From contig JAJDAG010000037.1 of assembly GCA_029262005.1 (NCBI GenBank), positions 1 to 64,000 of the forward strand: a DNA stretch of 64,000 nucleotides, in the 5' to 3' direction. This stretch comes from Candidatus Zhuqueibacterota bacterium. GTDB lineage: Bacteria; Zhuqueibacterota; Zhuqueibacteria; Oceanimicrobiales; Oceanimicrobiaceae. This document shows positions 9,298 through 18,929 of this stretch, one piece after another. Position 1 is the first letter of the stretch; each line of letters begins with the position of its first letter. Both the position numbers and the translations under genes were made by a program. A model generated the notes under the pieces. That model worked only from the letters and a program-made list of their open reading frames with translations. It ran no database searches and was not told the origin of the DNA.

Positions 9298-11068
9298 AAG
9301 TGGTATGCAACAAATGCAGAGCCGGAGTCTGTTTCGGCCAGCAAATGCCGGCCATCGACCATCGCCACATTTTTGGAGTCCTGTGGTTGTACTCTCAGTA
9401 TTTATCTGTTTGACAAGCTGCGCCAGGCAGATCGCACCCAGCGGCGGGCCTCCGGATAAAAAGCCCCCCACGCTTGTGCAGGTGACACCGGAGAACAATT
9501 CGACACTTGTTCCGTTTGACCAATCCATTGAATTTGAGTTCAGCGAAAGCATGAACCGGAAGTCTCTTGAGAAAGCGCTTTTCATTACGCCCAGGCCGGA
9601 GCGTCCCGCCAAATACAAATGGAAAGGCCGCAGGTTGCGCATCGACATCGGCGATTCTTTAAAGGCGAACAGGACCTACGTTATCACTTTGGGAACAGAT
9701 CTGAAAGATGCACACGGTAACCCGTTGGCCCAATCCTACACACTGGCTTTTTCCACCGGCGCGGAAATCAGTGATGGCAAAATTGATGGGCAGGTGTTCA
9801 ACGCGAACAAGCCAAGAGGCGTGCTGATTTGGGCATATATTCTCAATGAAACAGGCGCACCGGATCCGGTCAGGGACAACGCCGACTATGTGACTCAGGC
9901 GGATGAACACGGGCTGTACAAACTGTCCCATTTGTCGGCCGGTAAATACCGAATTTTTGCCATTGAAGATAAGGACGGCAACCGATTTTTTGAAGAGGGC
10001 GGAGATGGAATTGGCATTCCGCAGCAAGATATTTTGTTGGCTTCCGACAGTGTTGAGGTGGAAAATATCAATTTCAAAGTTTCAATCAAAGACACACTCG
10101 GGCCTGCGCTGAGTTCTGTTCAGGCTGAAAACGACACCCATGTTCACCTCCGATTTGATGAAACGCTTTCCCGGCAGGCAGCAGAAAAGTCAGGAAACTA
10201 CCTGATTCGTGCCGGCAACAAAGGCACCGGTGACGCTCTGCAAGTTCGATTGGCTTATGTTAATCCGCTTGATTCGTTGCAGGTGCGCCTGGTAACAGAT
10301 GCCCAGCAGCGCGGCGCGGAATATTCGGTTATAATTAAAAACGTAACGGATAAATCAGGCAACCCTATGGATGAGAATTACGATCGAGACGTTTTTTTTG
10401 CCTCGGCATTGCCCGACACATTTAAGCCAAGCCTGCTGAAAATTTTTCCTGGTGATAGCGCCAGGGCTGTACCGGTGTCCTCAGCACTAATTTTTTACTT
10501 CAGCGAAGCAATGCGGCAGGCCACGTTTGAGCGAAATTTTGTTATGGCCGACACAATGGGGAATCATCTCCGGGGTGCTTTCGATTGGCCAACCCCGGCC
10601 TCGGTTCGCTTTCAACCTGAACAAGATCTGGTTAGCCTGAAACGTTATCAGGTTTCCATACCCCTTGATTCTGTTTATGATATTGCCGGAAATTCGATTG
10701 CAGACAGCCTGCTTGAAATGCATTTTACAGCTATTAATATTGATACGCTTTCTTCGATTTCCGGCATGGTGTCTGACCCGGATTCAACTGGAACTGGATG
10801 GATTTTTATGACAGCGAAACAAAAAGGCCGTAGCAACATTTCATACCAAATAAAACTGGCAGCACCGGCCCCTTATAAATTCAAAAATATTTTGCCGGGG
10901 CAGTACACCATCGAGGCATTTCGGGATGGTGATGGCAATGGCAAATACAGTTTTGGCAACGCCATTCCTTTCACGCCATCTGAGCGATTTGTGATTTATG
11001 CTGACAGCATCAAAGTACGGGCAAGGTGGCCGAATGAGGGAAATGATATTGTGTTTCCGCGACCATAA
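9290..11068 (+). CDS. Ig-like domain lipoprotein of the Bacteroidetes type
   Basis: About 592 aa from the ATG at 9290, which overlaps the deacetylase stop; the ORF call extends 22 codons further into that gene, and ATGs at 9305 and 9314 are also possible. A hydrophobic stretch ends in a lipobox (ICLTSC), followed by the typical ARQIAPSGGPPDKKPPTL entry of Ig-like (Big_5) proteins of Bacteroidetes and Ignavibacteria. Three Ig-like units can be seen (starting near TLVQVTPENNS, GPALSSVQAEND and KPSLLKIFPGDS), and a carboxypeptidase-regulatory-like segment with DGDGNGKYSFGN closes the protein. It is probably anchored in the outer membrane. Function is unknown; such proteins are suspected of surface or gliding/secretion-related roles. 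Confidence 0.85.
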   Translation: MLRSGMQQMQSRSLFRPANAGHRPSPHFWSPVVVLSVFICLTSCARQIAPSGGPPDKKPPTLVQVTPENNSTLVPFDQSIEFEFSESMNRKSLEKALFITPRPERPAKYKWKGRRLRIDIGDSLKANRTYVITLGTDLKDAHGNPLAQSYTLAFSTGAEISDGKIDGQVFNANKPRGVLIWAYILNETGAPDPVRDNADYVTQADEHGLYKLSHLSAGKYRIFAIEDKDGNRFFEEGGDGIGIPQQDILLASDSVEVENINFKVSIKDTLGPALSSVQAENDTHVHLRFDETLSRQAAEKSGNYLIRAGNKGTGDALQVRLAYVNPLDSLQVRLVTDAQQRGAEYSVIIKNVTDKSGNPMDENYDRDVFFASALPDTFKPSLLKIFPGDSARAVPVSSALIFYFSEAMRQATFERNFVMADTMGNHLRGAFDWPTPASVRFQPEQDLVSLKRYQVSIPLDSVYDIAGNSIADSLLEMHFTAINIDTLSSISGMVSDPDSTGTGWIFMTAKQKGRSNISYQIKLAAPAPYKFKNILPGQYTIEAFRDGDGNGKYSFGNAIPFTPSERFVIYADSIKVRARWPNEGNDIVFPRP

Positions 11069-11178
11069 AGGTTGAGAGCCTGGTGTCTTTTGTTAAAAGT
11101 TGGTCTAAGACGACCGCAAAAATTCAATTTCCAGAATAGCTAACCGAGCATCTATTTTTCAATGAATCAACTCGATTT

Positions 11179-12591
11179 ATGAAACCAAATATTCTCAACA
11201 AAATTCCATTTGTATCTTCATCATCAACTAAAGCGCAAAGCAAGGGCATCCAACCTGCGCAATTGATTTTGCTTAGTTTTTTGGTGATTATTGTTGGTGG
11301 CACGCTGCTGCTTATGTTACCGCAAGCAACGGTCAGCGCGCCATTATCTTTTGTTGAAGCCTTGTTCACGTCAACTTCCGCCACCTGTGTTACGGGGCTG
11401 GTTGTGCGCGACACAGGCGCCGAGTTTACTCGTTTTGGCCAGGTTGTTATTCTCTGCCTCATTCAACTGGGTGGACTCGGAATCATGACGCTATCGACCT
11501 TTTTTGTTTATCTTGTTGCCGGCCGCTTGAGTTTGACCGGCCGGGACATTGTTCAGGACACCTTCAGCCAGCGTCCTATGGCAGAACTGGCGCATTTGCT
11601 CAAATTGGTTTTTGTGACCACCATTGCAATTGAAGCAAGCGGTGCGCTTCTCCTCAGTTTGAGATTTATGGCAGACTACGAGCTGAAGCAGGCCATTTAT
11701 TTGGGTGTTTTTCACTCGGTTTCTGCATTTTGCAATGCCGGCTTTGCACTTTTTGCCGACAGTTTTGTCGCTTATCGTGATGATCTGTTTGTAAATGGCG
11801 TGCTCACTGTTTTGATCATTTTGGGAGGACTTGGTTTCATCGTCGTGTTTGATCTATTCAGGAATCGTAAGACCTTAGGTGATCGCTATTGGCAAAAATT
11901 GCAGTTTCACACGCGGGTTTCACTATTTGCAACCGCTGTTCTGCTCGCCGGCGGATTCTTCTTTTTCATGGTGCTGGAATACCGAAATACATTGGATGGA
12001 TTCTCATTGATGCAAGGTGCCATGACTTCATTATTCCAGTCGGTGACTGTGCGCACAGCCGGGTTTAACACGGTGGAAATTGGTTCCTTATCAAATGCTG
12101 CGTTGTTTTTTATGATGATACTGATGTTTATCGGCGCCTCACCCGGCTCCTGCGGTGGCGGCATAAAGTCGACAACTTTTATTGTGTTGATGGCCTCGGT
12201 TTGGGCACGATTCCGCCTGCGGGAGGATGTCAATCTTTTTTACCGCCGTATGCCTGATGCAGTGGTATCTCGCGCCATTTCCGTGGTCTTTTTTTCCAGC
12301 CTCATTATCGTGCTTTTTACTCTGTGTATCCTGATTTCAGAATCAACAGGCACAGCGGCAGGAAGCAATCGCGGCATGTTTGTGGAATATCTCTTTGAAA
12401 TCGTCTCTGCTTTTGGTACTGTTGGCTTAAGCACCGGCGTAACATCCGGATTAAGTCCGACGGGCAAACTCTTGATTACGTTGTTGATGTTTATTGGGCG
12501 TTTGGGGCCGCTAACGATTTCACTGGCTGTGCAGCGCCGGGGGCATGTTGGCAAATTTAGGTATGCAAATGAAAATGTTCAGGTAGGTTAA
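11179..12591 (+). CDS. ktrB: Potassium uptake membrane subunit, TrkH/KtrB family
   Basis: 470 aa integral membrane protein with the four pore-loop repeats of the Trk/Ktr/HKT superfamily: SATCVTGL, AFCNAGFA, TVRTAGFNT and AFGTVGLSTG. Each supplies a selectivity-filter Gly for K+. The length suits KtrB/TrkH. It conducts K+, with Na+ or H+ coupling depending on type, and is gated by the RCK subunit encoded one base downstream (12593). The N-terminus has a hydrophilic lead of about 25 residues before the first helix. The KtrB versus TrkH symbol is chosen because the partner is a single-RCK protein. Confidence 0.92.
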   Translation: MKPNILNKIPFVSSSSTKAQSKGIQPAQLILLSFLVIIVGGTLLLMLPQATVSAPLSFVEALFTSTSATCVTGLVVRDTGAEFTRFGQVVILCLIQLGGLGIMTLSTFFVYLVAGRLSLTGRDIVQDTFSQRPMAELAHLLKLVFVTTIAIEASGALLLSLRFMADYELKQAIYLGVFHSVSAFCNAGFALFADSFVAYRDDLFVNGVLTVLIILGGLGFIVVFDLFRNRKTLGDRYWQKLQFHTRVSLFATAVLLAGGFFFFMVLEYRNTLDGFSLMQGAMTSLFQSVTVRTAGFNTVEIGSLSNAALFFMMILMFIGASPGSCGGGIKSTTFIVLMASVWARFRLREDVNLFYRRMPDAVVSRAISVVFFSSLIIVLFTLCILISESTGTAAGSNRGMFVEYLFEIVSAFGTVGLSTGVTSGLSPTGKLLITLLMFIGRLGPLTISLAVQRRGHVGKFRYANENVQVG

Positions 12592-12592
12592 A

Positions 12593-13264
12593 ATGATCAG
12601 AAGGCAAAAAAAGACGTTTGCAATTATTGGTTTGAGCACTTTTGGGCAGTATATGGCCCGGTTTCTGGCTGAACGCAAGTTCGATGTGATTGTCGTTGAC
12701 AACGATGAGAGCCGGGTTGAACGGGTGAAATCCTTTGTAACGAAAGGTATTATTGCCGACGCCACTGACAAGCCAACGCTTGAACGTCTGGGGTTAAAGG
12801 ATGCTGATGCGGTTATTGTCAGCCTGGGCGAGTTTATCGACGCCAGTCTGCTGGTCTTGCTTTATTTAAAGGAAATTGGCGTCGATGAAATATATGTGAA
12901 AGTGTTGACCGAGGATCATGCCAAGATTGTCAATTTAGTTGGTGTAACCGAAATCATTTTTCCAGAGAAAGACAGCGCTTTCACAATGGCTCAGAGAATT
13001 GACAACTGCAATGTGCTTGATTTTATCCCCCTGGTTGAGGGGTACAGCATAATCGATTTGGCGCCGCCTGCGAGCTTTTCCGGAAAAACGCTTGGTGACT
13101 TGGATCTCCGCAACAAATACGGCGTACAAGTTATTATTATCAAACAGGCAACTCCGGACAATGTGGTTGTTGTGCCAACCGCCGGCCATTGTATTAAGCA
13201 AAGTGACATCCTTATAGTCCTGGGGCGCAACGAAGATCTTGAGCAGCTTAAATCACTGGAATAG
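12593..13264 (+). CDS. ktrA: Potassium uptake regulatory subunit, RCK (TrkA-N/TrkA-C)
   Basis: 223 aa, the length of a single-unit KtrA (TrkA has two RCK units). A Rossmann-type RCK-N domain (AIIGLSTFGQYMARFLAERK, then VIVVDNDESRVE) binds nucleotides such as ATP/ADP or NAD(H). The C-terminal TrkA-C domain covers about 140-220. Forms a cytoplasmic ring gating KtrB. It starts one base after the ktrB stop, and the AGGTAGG inside the ktrB end probably serves as its ribosome site. The two genes form a complete Ktr system. Confidence 0.93.
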   Translation: MIRRQKKTFAIIGLSTFGQYMARFLAERKFDVIVVDNDESRVERVKSFVTKGIIADATDKPTLERLGLKDADAVIVSLGEFIDASLLVLLYLKEIGVDEIYVKVLTEDHAKIVNLVGVTEIIFPEKDSAFTMAQRIDNCNVLDFIPLVEGYSIIDLAPPASFSGKTLGDLDLRNKYGVQVIIIKQATPDNVVVVPTAGHCIKQSDILIVLGRNEDLEQLKSLE

Positions 13265-13352
13265 GAATGAAATGATAGTATTGGTTCGAAAGCGTTGGGG
13301 AATACGAAACATCCAATTTGTTGATTTATTAATTTGAAGGTCGAGGTGGAAA

Positions 13353-14639
13353 ATGGACTTTACATCAAGTAAAATGTGGCGTAATGCGGTAGCTTGTTTT
13401 AGCCTGGTTCTCGTTGTTACCGCTGTGGCAGGTGCAGATAACAGTTCAAAAAATACTGATTACCTTACTGCGCTCGAAGTATTTAAGCACAAGGAGTTTC
13501 GTGCTGTGTTTGCTCGTGAGCTAGACAATTACATCTGGCTTTATCCGGATGCAGCGAATCTGGATGAAATACATTTGAAGCTTGCTACTATCTATCAAGA
13601 AGACAAGCGGGTAGATGATGCATTCTTTACCCAGATGCAAATTCTTTACCTTTACCCAACTTCAACCGCCGCTGTGACGGCCCTGGACAGGGTGAAATTA
13701 ACTTTTGCAGCTCACAAAAAATATGGACGGATGCGGACTAGGATTGAGCCGATTCTTACGCCAAATGTTCAAGGTTTAAGTAGAGAAATGGCTTTTAACG
13801 CGTTTCTGCGTGACATGGTTGCCCTGCAATTTGAAGTTATTCGTAACCAACTGGTTTCGTCATGCCGGCAATATCTGCGTGCTTACCCAAATTCAACATT
13901 GGCTGATGAAGTGCTTTTTTGGCATGCTGAACTGTTGGCCGAAGGCGACAAACCGCGCGAAGCGTTGGCTGAGTACTTGAAGTTGACTTATTTACACGGC
14001 TCAAGCCTGTACGTTACTTCCAGCAAACTTAAGATGGCGGAGCTTTTTACTTCAAAGCTTGATGAGCATCAAAAGGCCATTTTGACATTCGAAGAATTCC
14101 TGCTGGAATTTCCCGACGATCCGCAAGCAGGGCAGGCTCAGTACCGAATCGGCCAGATACTCGAGAAGCGCAAAAAACGGTATCTCGAAGCGCTCAATAG
14201 CTACACTGCGGTAGCTGAAAGATATCCTAAAAGCGTTGAGGCAGTGCCGGCGTTGTTTGATGCAGCTAGACTTTATGAGGATAAATTTCAGGAATATGAC
14301 CAGGCTATACGCATTTACACTGAAGTCGTCCGTGATTTTCCGGAAGATATGAAAGCGCCATACGCTATGGCCGAAGCAGCCCGAATATATGAAAAAGAGC
14401 TGAACGATTATTACAACGCGGCCAATGTCTACTACAAAGTTTTTGGCTTGTACCCTGAAAGCAAGATCGCACCGCGATCTCTTTTTTCTGCGGCGCAAAT
14501 TACTGAAAAGCGTTTGAATGATTCGACCAAGGCAATCGATTATTACAGACTAATTGTAGATAAATATCCTGACCACAAGTTAGCTAAGAAGGCTGATAAA
14601 CGCGTCGTGAAGTTATCGAAAGTCATGCTGGTGCGGTAA
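13353..14639 (+). CDS. Exported TPR-repeat protein
   Basis: 428 aa with an N-terminal signal peptide (AVACFSLVLVVTAVAGADN). The rest is a solenoid of TPR-like units; the clearest are between 230 and 420 with recurring patterns such as AILTFEEFLLEFPDDPQAGQAQYRIGQI and AIRIYTEVVRDFPED. The pattern of paired Tyr/Pro (YP, FP) at helix ends resembles BamD/YbgF-type envelope proteins, but length and repeat number do not match BamD. Probably a periplasmic or outer-membrane-associated scaffold. GAGGTGG precedes the ATG. Followed by a strong hairpin terminator. Confidence 0.8.
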   Translation: MDFTSSKMWRNAVACFSLVLVVTAVAGADNSSKNTDYLTALEVFKHKEFRAVFARELDNYIWLYPDAANLDEIHLKLATIYQEDKRVDDAFFTQMQILYLYPTSTAAVTALDRVKLTFAAHKKYGRMRTRIEPILTPNVQGLSREMAFNAFLRDMVALQFEVIRNQLVSSCRQYLRAYPNSTLADEVLFWHAELLAEGDKPREALAEYLKLTYLHGSSLYVTSSKLKMAELFTSKLDEHQKAILTFEEFLLEFPDDPQAGQAQYRIGQILEKRKKRYLEALNSYTAVAERYPKSVEAVPALFDAARLYEDKFQEYDQAIRIYTEVVRDFPEDMKAPYAMAEAARIYEKELNDYYNAANVYYKVFGLYPESKIAPRSLFSAAQITEKRLNDSTKAIDYYRLIVDKYPDHKLAKKADKRVVKLSKVMLVR

Positions 14640-14732
14640 TGCGTGAAACTAGAATGGTCTTTTCATGCGTTGTGTAAGTTGGCGCGTGTTTCGCGGATAA
14701 AGGCCGGCACTGACAGAATAAGTCGATTAAAT

Positions 14733-14772
14733 AAAACAGTCCCGATGTTCCAATGAACGTCGGGACTGTTTT
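14733..14772. terminator. Bidirectional rho-independent terminator
   Basis: An 18-bp stem with one G-T wobble (aaaacagtcccgatgttc / gaacgtcgggactgtttt) and a CAAT loop, flanked by A/T runs on both sides. It lies between the convergent TPR-protein and dsbD genes and can end transcripts from both directions. Confidence 0.9.
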
Positions 14773-14812
14773 GTTTAAAGTTGGATGATGCTAGATAGCT
14801 GCAAACGCCTTA

Positions 14813-16630
14813 TTATTCCACATGATTGGCTGCAACTGCTCCGCCGGCCTCGGCCATTAGTTTGGCAAATTCCTCCGGTACCATGTGCACAAGTTCATCG
14901 GTAAAGCGGCGGTATTCCTGACCATTTTTATCGATGAGAATGATGGTCGGTACACCCCGAACCTGATAGTGATTACGCAGGTTTGTAACCATTTCAGAAT
15001 CCTCTTTCGTCAAGTCAGCTTTTAGTGTGACAAAACCAGCCGACGCATCTACCACAGCGATTGCTCCGAAAATGTCATGATCAATTTGTTTGCAGGGCAA
15101 GCACCAGTCGGCATAAAAATCTATTAGAATTGGTTTGCCTGAAGCTTTGGCCTCGGTGACCTGGACTTCATCATAGGCTTCCCAGCTAACATGGGGTGCG
15201 TTGGCCGACAACCATGCATCGGTCGCGTTCCAGGCGCCATAGGAAATAAGGGCGATACCAACGATTTTTTTTATACCGCCAAACCAGGCAAAACTTGCAG
15301 TGGATTTATCGATGAAGCCAACCAGCAAACCACCAAGAATTAAGCTGACAGAAAGGAGCGCCACATATATTTTCTGCGGAATGAGTGAGCTGATAAAGTA
15401 GATGGCAATGGCTATCATAACAACGCCGAATACTTTCTTAACCCAGTTCATCCATTCACCTGAGCGCGGCAGGTTTTTCACCGAGCCGGAAAAAGTGCCG
15501 AGAATCAGAAACGGCAGTCCCAGGCCAAGCGAGAGTACAAAAAACAGGAGGAAACCGATGAACGGATCTCCTTGTACAGCTACATAAGTTAACAGGCTGA
15601 GCACAAATGGTCCGATGCACGGTGCTGCCACAATACCCACAGTCAAACCCATGAACAGCGAGCCAAACACACCTTGTTTGGAGCCGCCCGCCAGGTTGTT
15701 CAGGAAAGTTGGTACGCGAATTTCAAAGGCGCCAAACATGCTGGCCGCAAATGCGAGAAAAACCACGGCAATGCCAAGCGTTACCATTGGATTTTGCAAA
15801 GATGAACCGAGAAGGCCGCCGGTCATGGCAGCAACAACACCCAACGCCGAGTAGGTTAACGACATGCCTAAAATATAAACCAGCGCCAGAAAAAATGAAC
15901 GACTCATTTTTCCGGAAGACTGCCCAACGAAAAAGCTTATTGTAATGGGGATAATCGGATAAACGCAGGGGGTAAGATTGAGTGCGAGTCCCCCAAGAAA
16001 AATGAATCCAAGCGCCAGCAGCAGGCCGCTTCCTGAAATCAGCTTGCCGATTTCATTACCACTCTGTGCGCGCTCGCCTGCAAGTGCAGACAATTTGCCG
16101 GCATGGCTGGCGAATTTGTCCTGATTAATCTGGCTAATGTTTGTTCCTGCTGCCACCACCGGAACTGCGATTTGGAAAGCCTGCCCGGTTGGAGCCAGGC
16201 AGGACATGTCGTTGCATGCCTGATAATTGAGTTTGCCGGAAAGCAATAATTCACCCGTTTGCAGGTCTTCAGCCTGCACATCAGCCCAAATCACAGATGT
16301 GCCTTCGTAAACAGAGAGGGGTGTTTCCGAGAAAGCGAACTTGCGCGATTCGCCAGCGGGGTAGGCGGGTTCACCAAACTGAACATCCTTTGCTTCAGTA
16401 AACGTCACGGCGGTAGGAATAAGAAATTCTTCGCTGGGCACATGCGAATTGATGTGCCATTTGCCGTGTAGCGTAAACTCAACCCCTATTTTGAATTTGT
16501 CCCCGGGCCGTATTTTATCGACAGATAGAAATGCGTCCACGCTGAGCACTTTGGGCGTATTTATTTGCGGCTGTGCCATGCCTGGGAGTGCAAAGAAGGC
16601 GAAGACCATCGCCAGTTGAACAATTCTCAT
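14813..16630 (-). CDS. dsbD: Thiol:disulfide interchange protein DsbD
   Basis: 605 aa with the three-part architecture of DsbD: signal peptide; N-terminal immunoglobulin-like DsbD-alpha domain (about 25-160) with redox Cys139 and Cys144 in CNDMSC; an eight-helix membrane domain (about 200-475) with Cys222 (LTPCVYP) and Cys338 (AAPCIGP); and a C-terminal thioredoxin domain with C510LPC513. All six redox cysteines are present, so it should carry electrons from cytoplasmic thioredoxin to periplasmic thiol partners. Likely partners are the TlpA-like protein (18410) and cytochrome maturation. It begins the redox-rich region with the DUF2271 gene upstream on the same strand. Confidence 0.95.
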   Translation of the reverse strand: MRIVQLAMVFAFFALPGMAQPQINTPKVLSVDAFLSVDKIRPGDKFKIGVEFTLHGKWHINSHVPSEEFLIPTAVTFTEAKDVQFGEPAYPAGESRKFAFSETPLSVYEGTSVIWADVQAEDLQTGELLLSGKLNYQACNDMSCLAPTGQAFQIAVPVVAAGTNISQINQDKFASHAGKLSALAGERAQSGNEIGKLISGSGLLLALGFIFLGGLALNLTPCVYPIIPITISFFVGQSSGKMSRSFFLALVYILGMSLTYSALGVVAAMTGGLLGSSLQNPMVTLGIAVVFLAFAASMFGAFEIRVPTFLNNLAGGSKQGVFGSLFMGLTVGIVAAPCIGPFVLSLLTYVAVQGDPFIGFLLFFVLSLGLGLPFLILGTFSGSVKNLPRSGEWMNWVKKVFGVVMIAIAIYFISSLIPQKIYVALLSVSLILGGLLVGFIDKSTASFAWFGGIKKIVGIALISYGAWNATDAWLSANAPHVSWEAYDEVQVTEAKASGKPILIDFYADWCLPCKQIDHDIFGAIAVVDASAGFVTLKADLTKEDSEMVTNLRNHYQVRGVPTIILIDKNGQEYRRFTDELVHMVPEEFAKLMAEAGGAVAANHVE

Positions 16631-16752
16631 TTAAGTTTCTCCATCCGTTTGTGAGTGCAATTCATGCACACAATACTGCAAAACTTGCACACTTTACGTA
16701 TTGAAATTTTCTTTGATCCAGAGTTGCGGTATGTCGTTACCCAGAACGATTG

Positions 16753-17616
16753 CTAATTCTGTGTAGAAACAATCACATTTTTGGGTGGTGCCGGCGGCGT
16801 TGTGTCGCCTCCACTCTCAGCAGTTAGAACGATGTTTTTTGACGTTAACTGCTGCCCTGAGCTGATGCTTATATTTTCCGACCAGGTTTTATACCCGGGC
16901 TTGGAGCATTCAAGCGTGTAGCTTCCGCTTTGAATTGAATTAAAAGTGTAAACCCCTTGCGACCCGGATTTTATTTCATAGCGGATACTATTTCCTTCTT
17001 TCAACCTAAGTGTTGCATCGCTGATTGCGTTGCCGGTGTTGTCGGCTGTGACTTTGCCACTAATTGAAGTGGTTGGTGAACCTGAGCCACTGGTGTAAGT
17101 CAACTTCAGATTCTTGAAATAAGTTTCATCGGGCGGCGTCAGGCTTTGATTTGAAGAACCCTTTTGAAAGGCAATCTGCGTCCATTTGCCCGGCGGTTTT
17201 CCCGAGCTGTTCGAGTTATCCTCGGTGAATTCTATAAATACTTTATAAGCTCCATCCGGAACCACTGCACCTGATACATCGGTGCAATCCCAGGTAACAG
17301 CATGGGATTGATGATTTTTTAATGTCGCACTTGTCGTGGCATCTACAGTGTTGCTTTTTGATGCCGCGGTCCACTTTATCAAGTGCTTAATCCGTTTTTT
17401 TGCCCAGACTTTTATGGACTTTACGAATTGCCCGTTAGCATTTTCTATCCAAATTGCGCCAATATGCTTTGGATCATATTTCCCTTTGTATGTTACTGTT
17501 GTTACCTGAATATTCGCCGTACCGTTGGTCGGGGTAGGCGAATTCATGGCCGATGCGGCTGCTGTGAGCAGGATTATAAACGCGACGCTTGTTATGGCTA
17601 ATGATGTTGGTTTCAT
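16753..17616 (-). CDS. DUF2271-type exported protein fused to a carboxypeptidase-regulatory-like domain
   Basis: 287 aa. A signal peptide (LAITSVAFIILLTAAASA) leads into a DUF2271-like domain (about 30-170): TYKGKYDPKHIGAIWIE, LIKWTAA and GAYKVFIEFTEDN are typical of this family, which often lies beside DUF4266, DUF3570 and flavin-transferase genes. Residues about 175-270 form a beta-sandwich repeat (SGKVTADNTGNAISDATLRL ... SGSYTLECSKPGYK) of the CarboxypepD_reg type. The protein ends shortly after a Pro-rich segment (TTPPAPPKNVIV). Role unknown; the context suggests periplasmic redox or flavin-linked function. The family assignment is from memory of sequence patterns. Confidence 0.7.
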   Translation of the reverse strand: MKPTSLAITSVAFIILLTAAASAMNSPTPTNGTANIQVTTVTYKGKYDPKHIGAIWIENANGQFVKSIKVWAKKRIKHLIKWTAASKSNTVDATTSATLKNHQSHAVTWDCTDVSGAVVPDGAYKVFIEFTEDNSNSSGKPPGKWTQIAFQKGSSNQSLTPPDETYFKNLKLTYTSGSGSPTTSISGKVTADNTGNAISDATLRLKEGNSIRYEIKSGSQGVYTFNSIQSGSYTLECSKPGYKTWSENISISSGQQLTSKNIVLTAESGGDTTPPAPPKNVIVSTQN

Positions 17617-18040
17617 AGTTTGCGCCCTTTAGTATAACAATTTCCTGGGTGTGGATCAAGACTTAGAATTTTTGAAGTTCACGCAAAAAACATGCCCTAA
17701 TTAAAAACAGAATGTTATCTCGAGCATGCACCGGCAGAGATTACAAAAAATGCAGGAATATGGAACTCAATTTGCCCGTTAAATCTGAGGGGTGAATGTG
17801 TAAGAGATGTACTTCTTACTCAATATTTGAGGGGAACTTTGTTACTTGGAAAAGTGTTGGTCAGGGGTATTGAAATTACGATTCTGAATTCCTTTTCCGT
17901 AAGGTGAGACATGTTGAAGCGTAATTCCCCGTGAGGACATAACGCGGTTTTTGGGTGCTGATTTTGCATTCAGTGAAGCGGCATGACATTTGCAAAACGC
18001 CTGCGGCTAGTTGTCAGATTTTCATTCAGATCATTTTAGC
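17617..18040. other. Divergent intergenic region
   Basis: About 420 bp between the leftward DUF2271 gene and the rightward heme-lipoprotein gene. It must hold promoters for both directions, but I see no clear consensus boxes, repeats or small ORF that I can defend. Confidence 0.3.
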
Positions 18041-18394
18041 ATGGAGCAAGTTGTGAAGAAAGGAATATTCATTATGTGTCTTGCTGTTTTTGGTTTGGCT
18101 TTCACAGCTTGTGATGGATTTTTTCCGGCTGTTTCAAAACCTTCAGTGCCTGATGACCACACCAAAAGTATCAAAGGCGTTTTTCACAAGGAAGACCCCG
18201 AGCACCCATTCTATGAGAGCAGTGGTTGCACCGATTCAGACTGCCACAAGGATGATCTGGATGGTGGCGTTGCCTTGTATGAGGGGGTACAGCATGTGAT
18301 TCCATCCTGCTTTCAATGCCATGAAACTTTATGGGAAGATGATACAGAGCCGGATGAGACTGCGGTGCAGTTGTATCAAGCCATAATCAAATAA
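18041..18394 (+). CDS. Small putative diheme lipoprotein
   Basis: About 117 aa from the ATG at 18041. A GTG at 18053 (MKKGIFIMCLAVF...) has GGAGC seven bases upstream and may be the true start; the ORF-track start is TTG. A lipobox (LAFTAC) predicts an anchored lipoprotein. The mature part has CFQCH, a standard CxxCH heme motif, and CTDSDCH, which fits the rarer Cx4CH heme motif. It is otherwise acidic and without a known fold. It begins a tight plus-strand run with a TlpA-like thioredoxin, DUF4266, DUF3570 and a NusG-II protein, so an electron-transfer role in the envelope is likely. The two-heme reading is inference. Confidence 0.7.
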   Translation: MEQVVKKGIFIMCLAVFGLAFTACDGFFPAVSKPSVPDDHTKSIKGVFHKEDPEHPFYESSGCTDSDCHKDDLDGGVALYEGVQHVIPSCFQCHETLWEDDTEPDETAVQLYQAIIK

Positions 18395-18409
18395 TGGAGA
18401 AAATTAGCA

Positions 18410-18919
18410 ATGAAGAACTTTATTTTGAGTATTGTTGTTACTTTAATTTTTGCGGCACCCGGTCTGACTCGGGAGAAAACATCGACAGCAACTGATTTTA
18501 AACGAGTGACAACAACTGGCAAGAAAATGCAACTTTCCGACTATCGCGGCAAAGTTGTCATTCTCGATTTTTGGGCGAGTTGGTGCGGCCCCTGCAGAAA
18601 GGAATTCCCATTTCTTGTCGATCTGTTTCAAGATGTGAATAAAGGTCACAAGGAAAATATTCTGGAGGTGGTTGCCGTTAATCTGGACGATCATGCCGGA
18701 GATATGAAAAAGTTCCTGTCAGAACTCAAAATGAAAGTTCCGTTTGATATTGTTCGTGACACAAAGGGGCAATTGCCTGCGGCGTATCAGGTGGAGGCGA
18801 TGCCGACTACAGTTATGATTGACAAGAAGGGTGTTGTTAGGTTCCGGCATACCGGGTTTAAGGAGAAGTCCAAAGTCAAATATTTAGAGGAAGTGGCAGG
18901 ACTGATTAAAGAGAAGTAA
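18410..18919 (+). CDS. TlpA/ResA-like periplasmic thioredoxin
   Basis: 169 aa. A signal peptide (FILSIVVTLIFAAPGLT) is followed by a thioredoxin fold of the TlpA-like class: DFWASWCGPCRKEFP with Cys59 and Cys62, the ResA/TlpA insert region (VAVNLDDHAGDMKKFL) and the cis-Pro segment AMPTTVMID. It should reduce disulfides in the periplasm, for example in apocytochromes, with electrons from DsbD encoded nearby. A ribosome site GGAGAAAA lies before the ATG. It is 15 bp after the heme lipoprotein and 10 bp before the DUF4266 gene, so it is part of one operon. Confidence 0.9.
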   Translation: MKNFILSIVVTLIFAAPGLTREKTSTATDFKRVTTTGKKMQLSDYRGKVVILDFWASWCGPCRKEFPFLVDLFQDVNKGHKENILEVVAVNLDDHAGDMKKFLSELKMKVPFDIVRDTKGQLPAAYQVEAMPTTVMIDKKGVVRFRHTGFKEKSKVKYLEEVAGLIKEK

Positions 18920-18929
18920 AGGAGCACAT

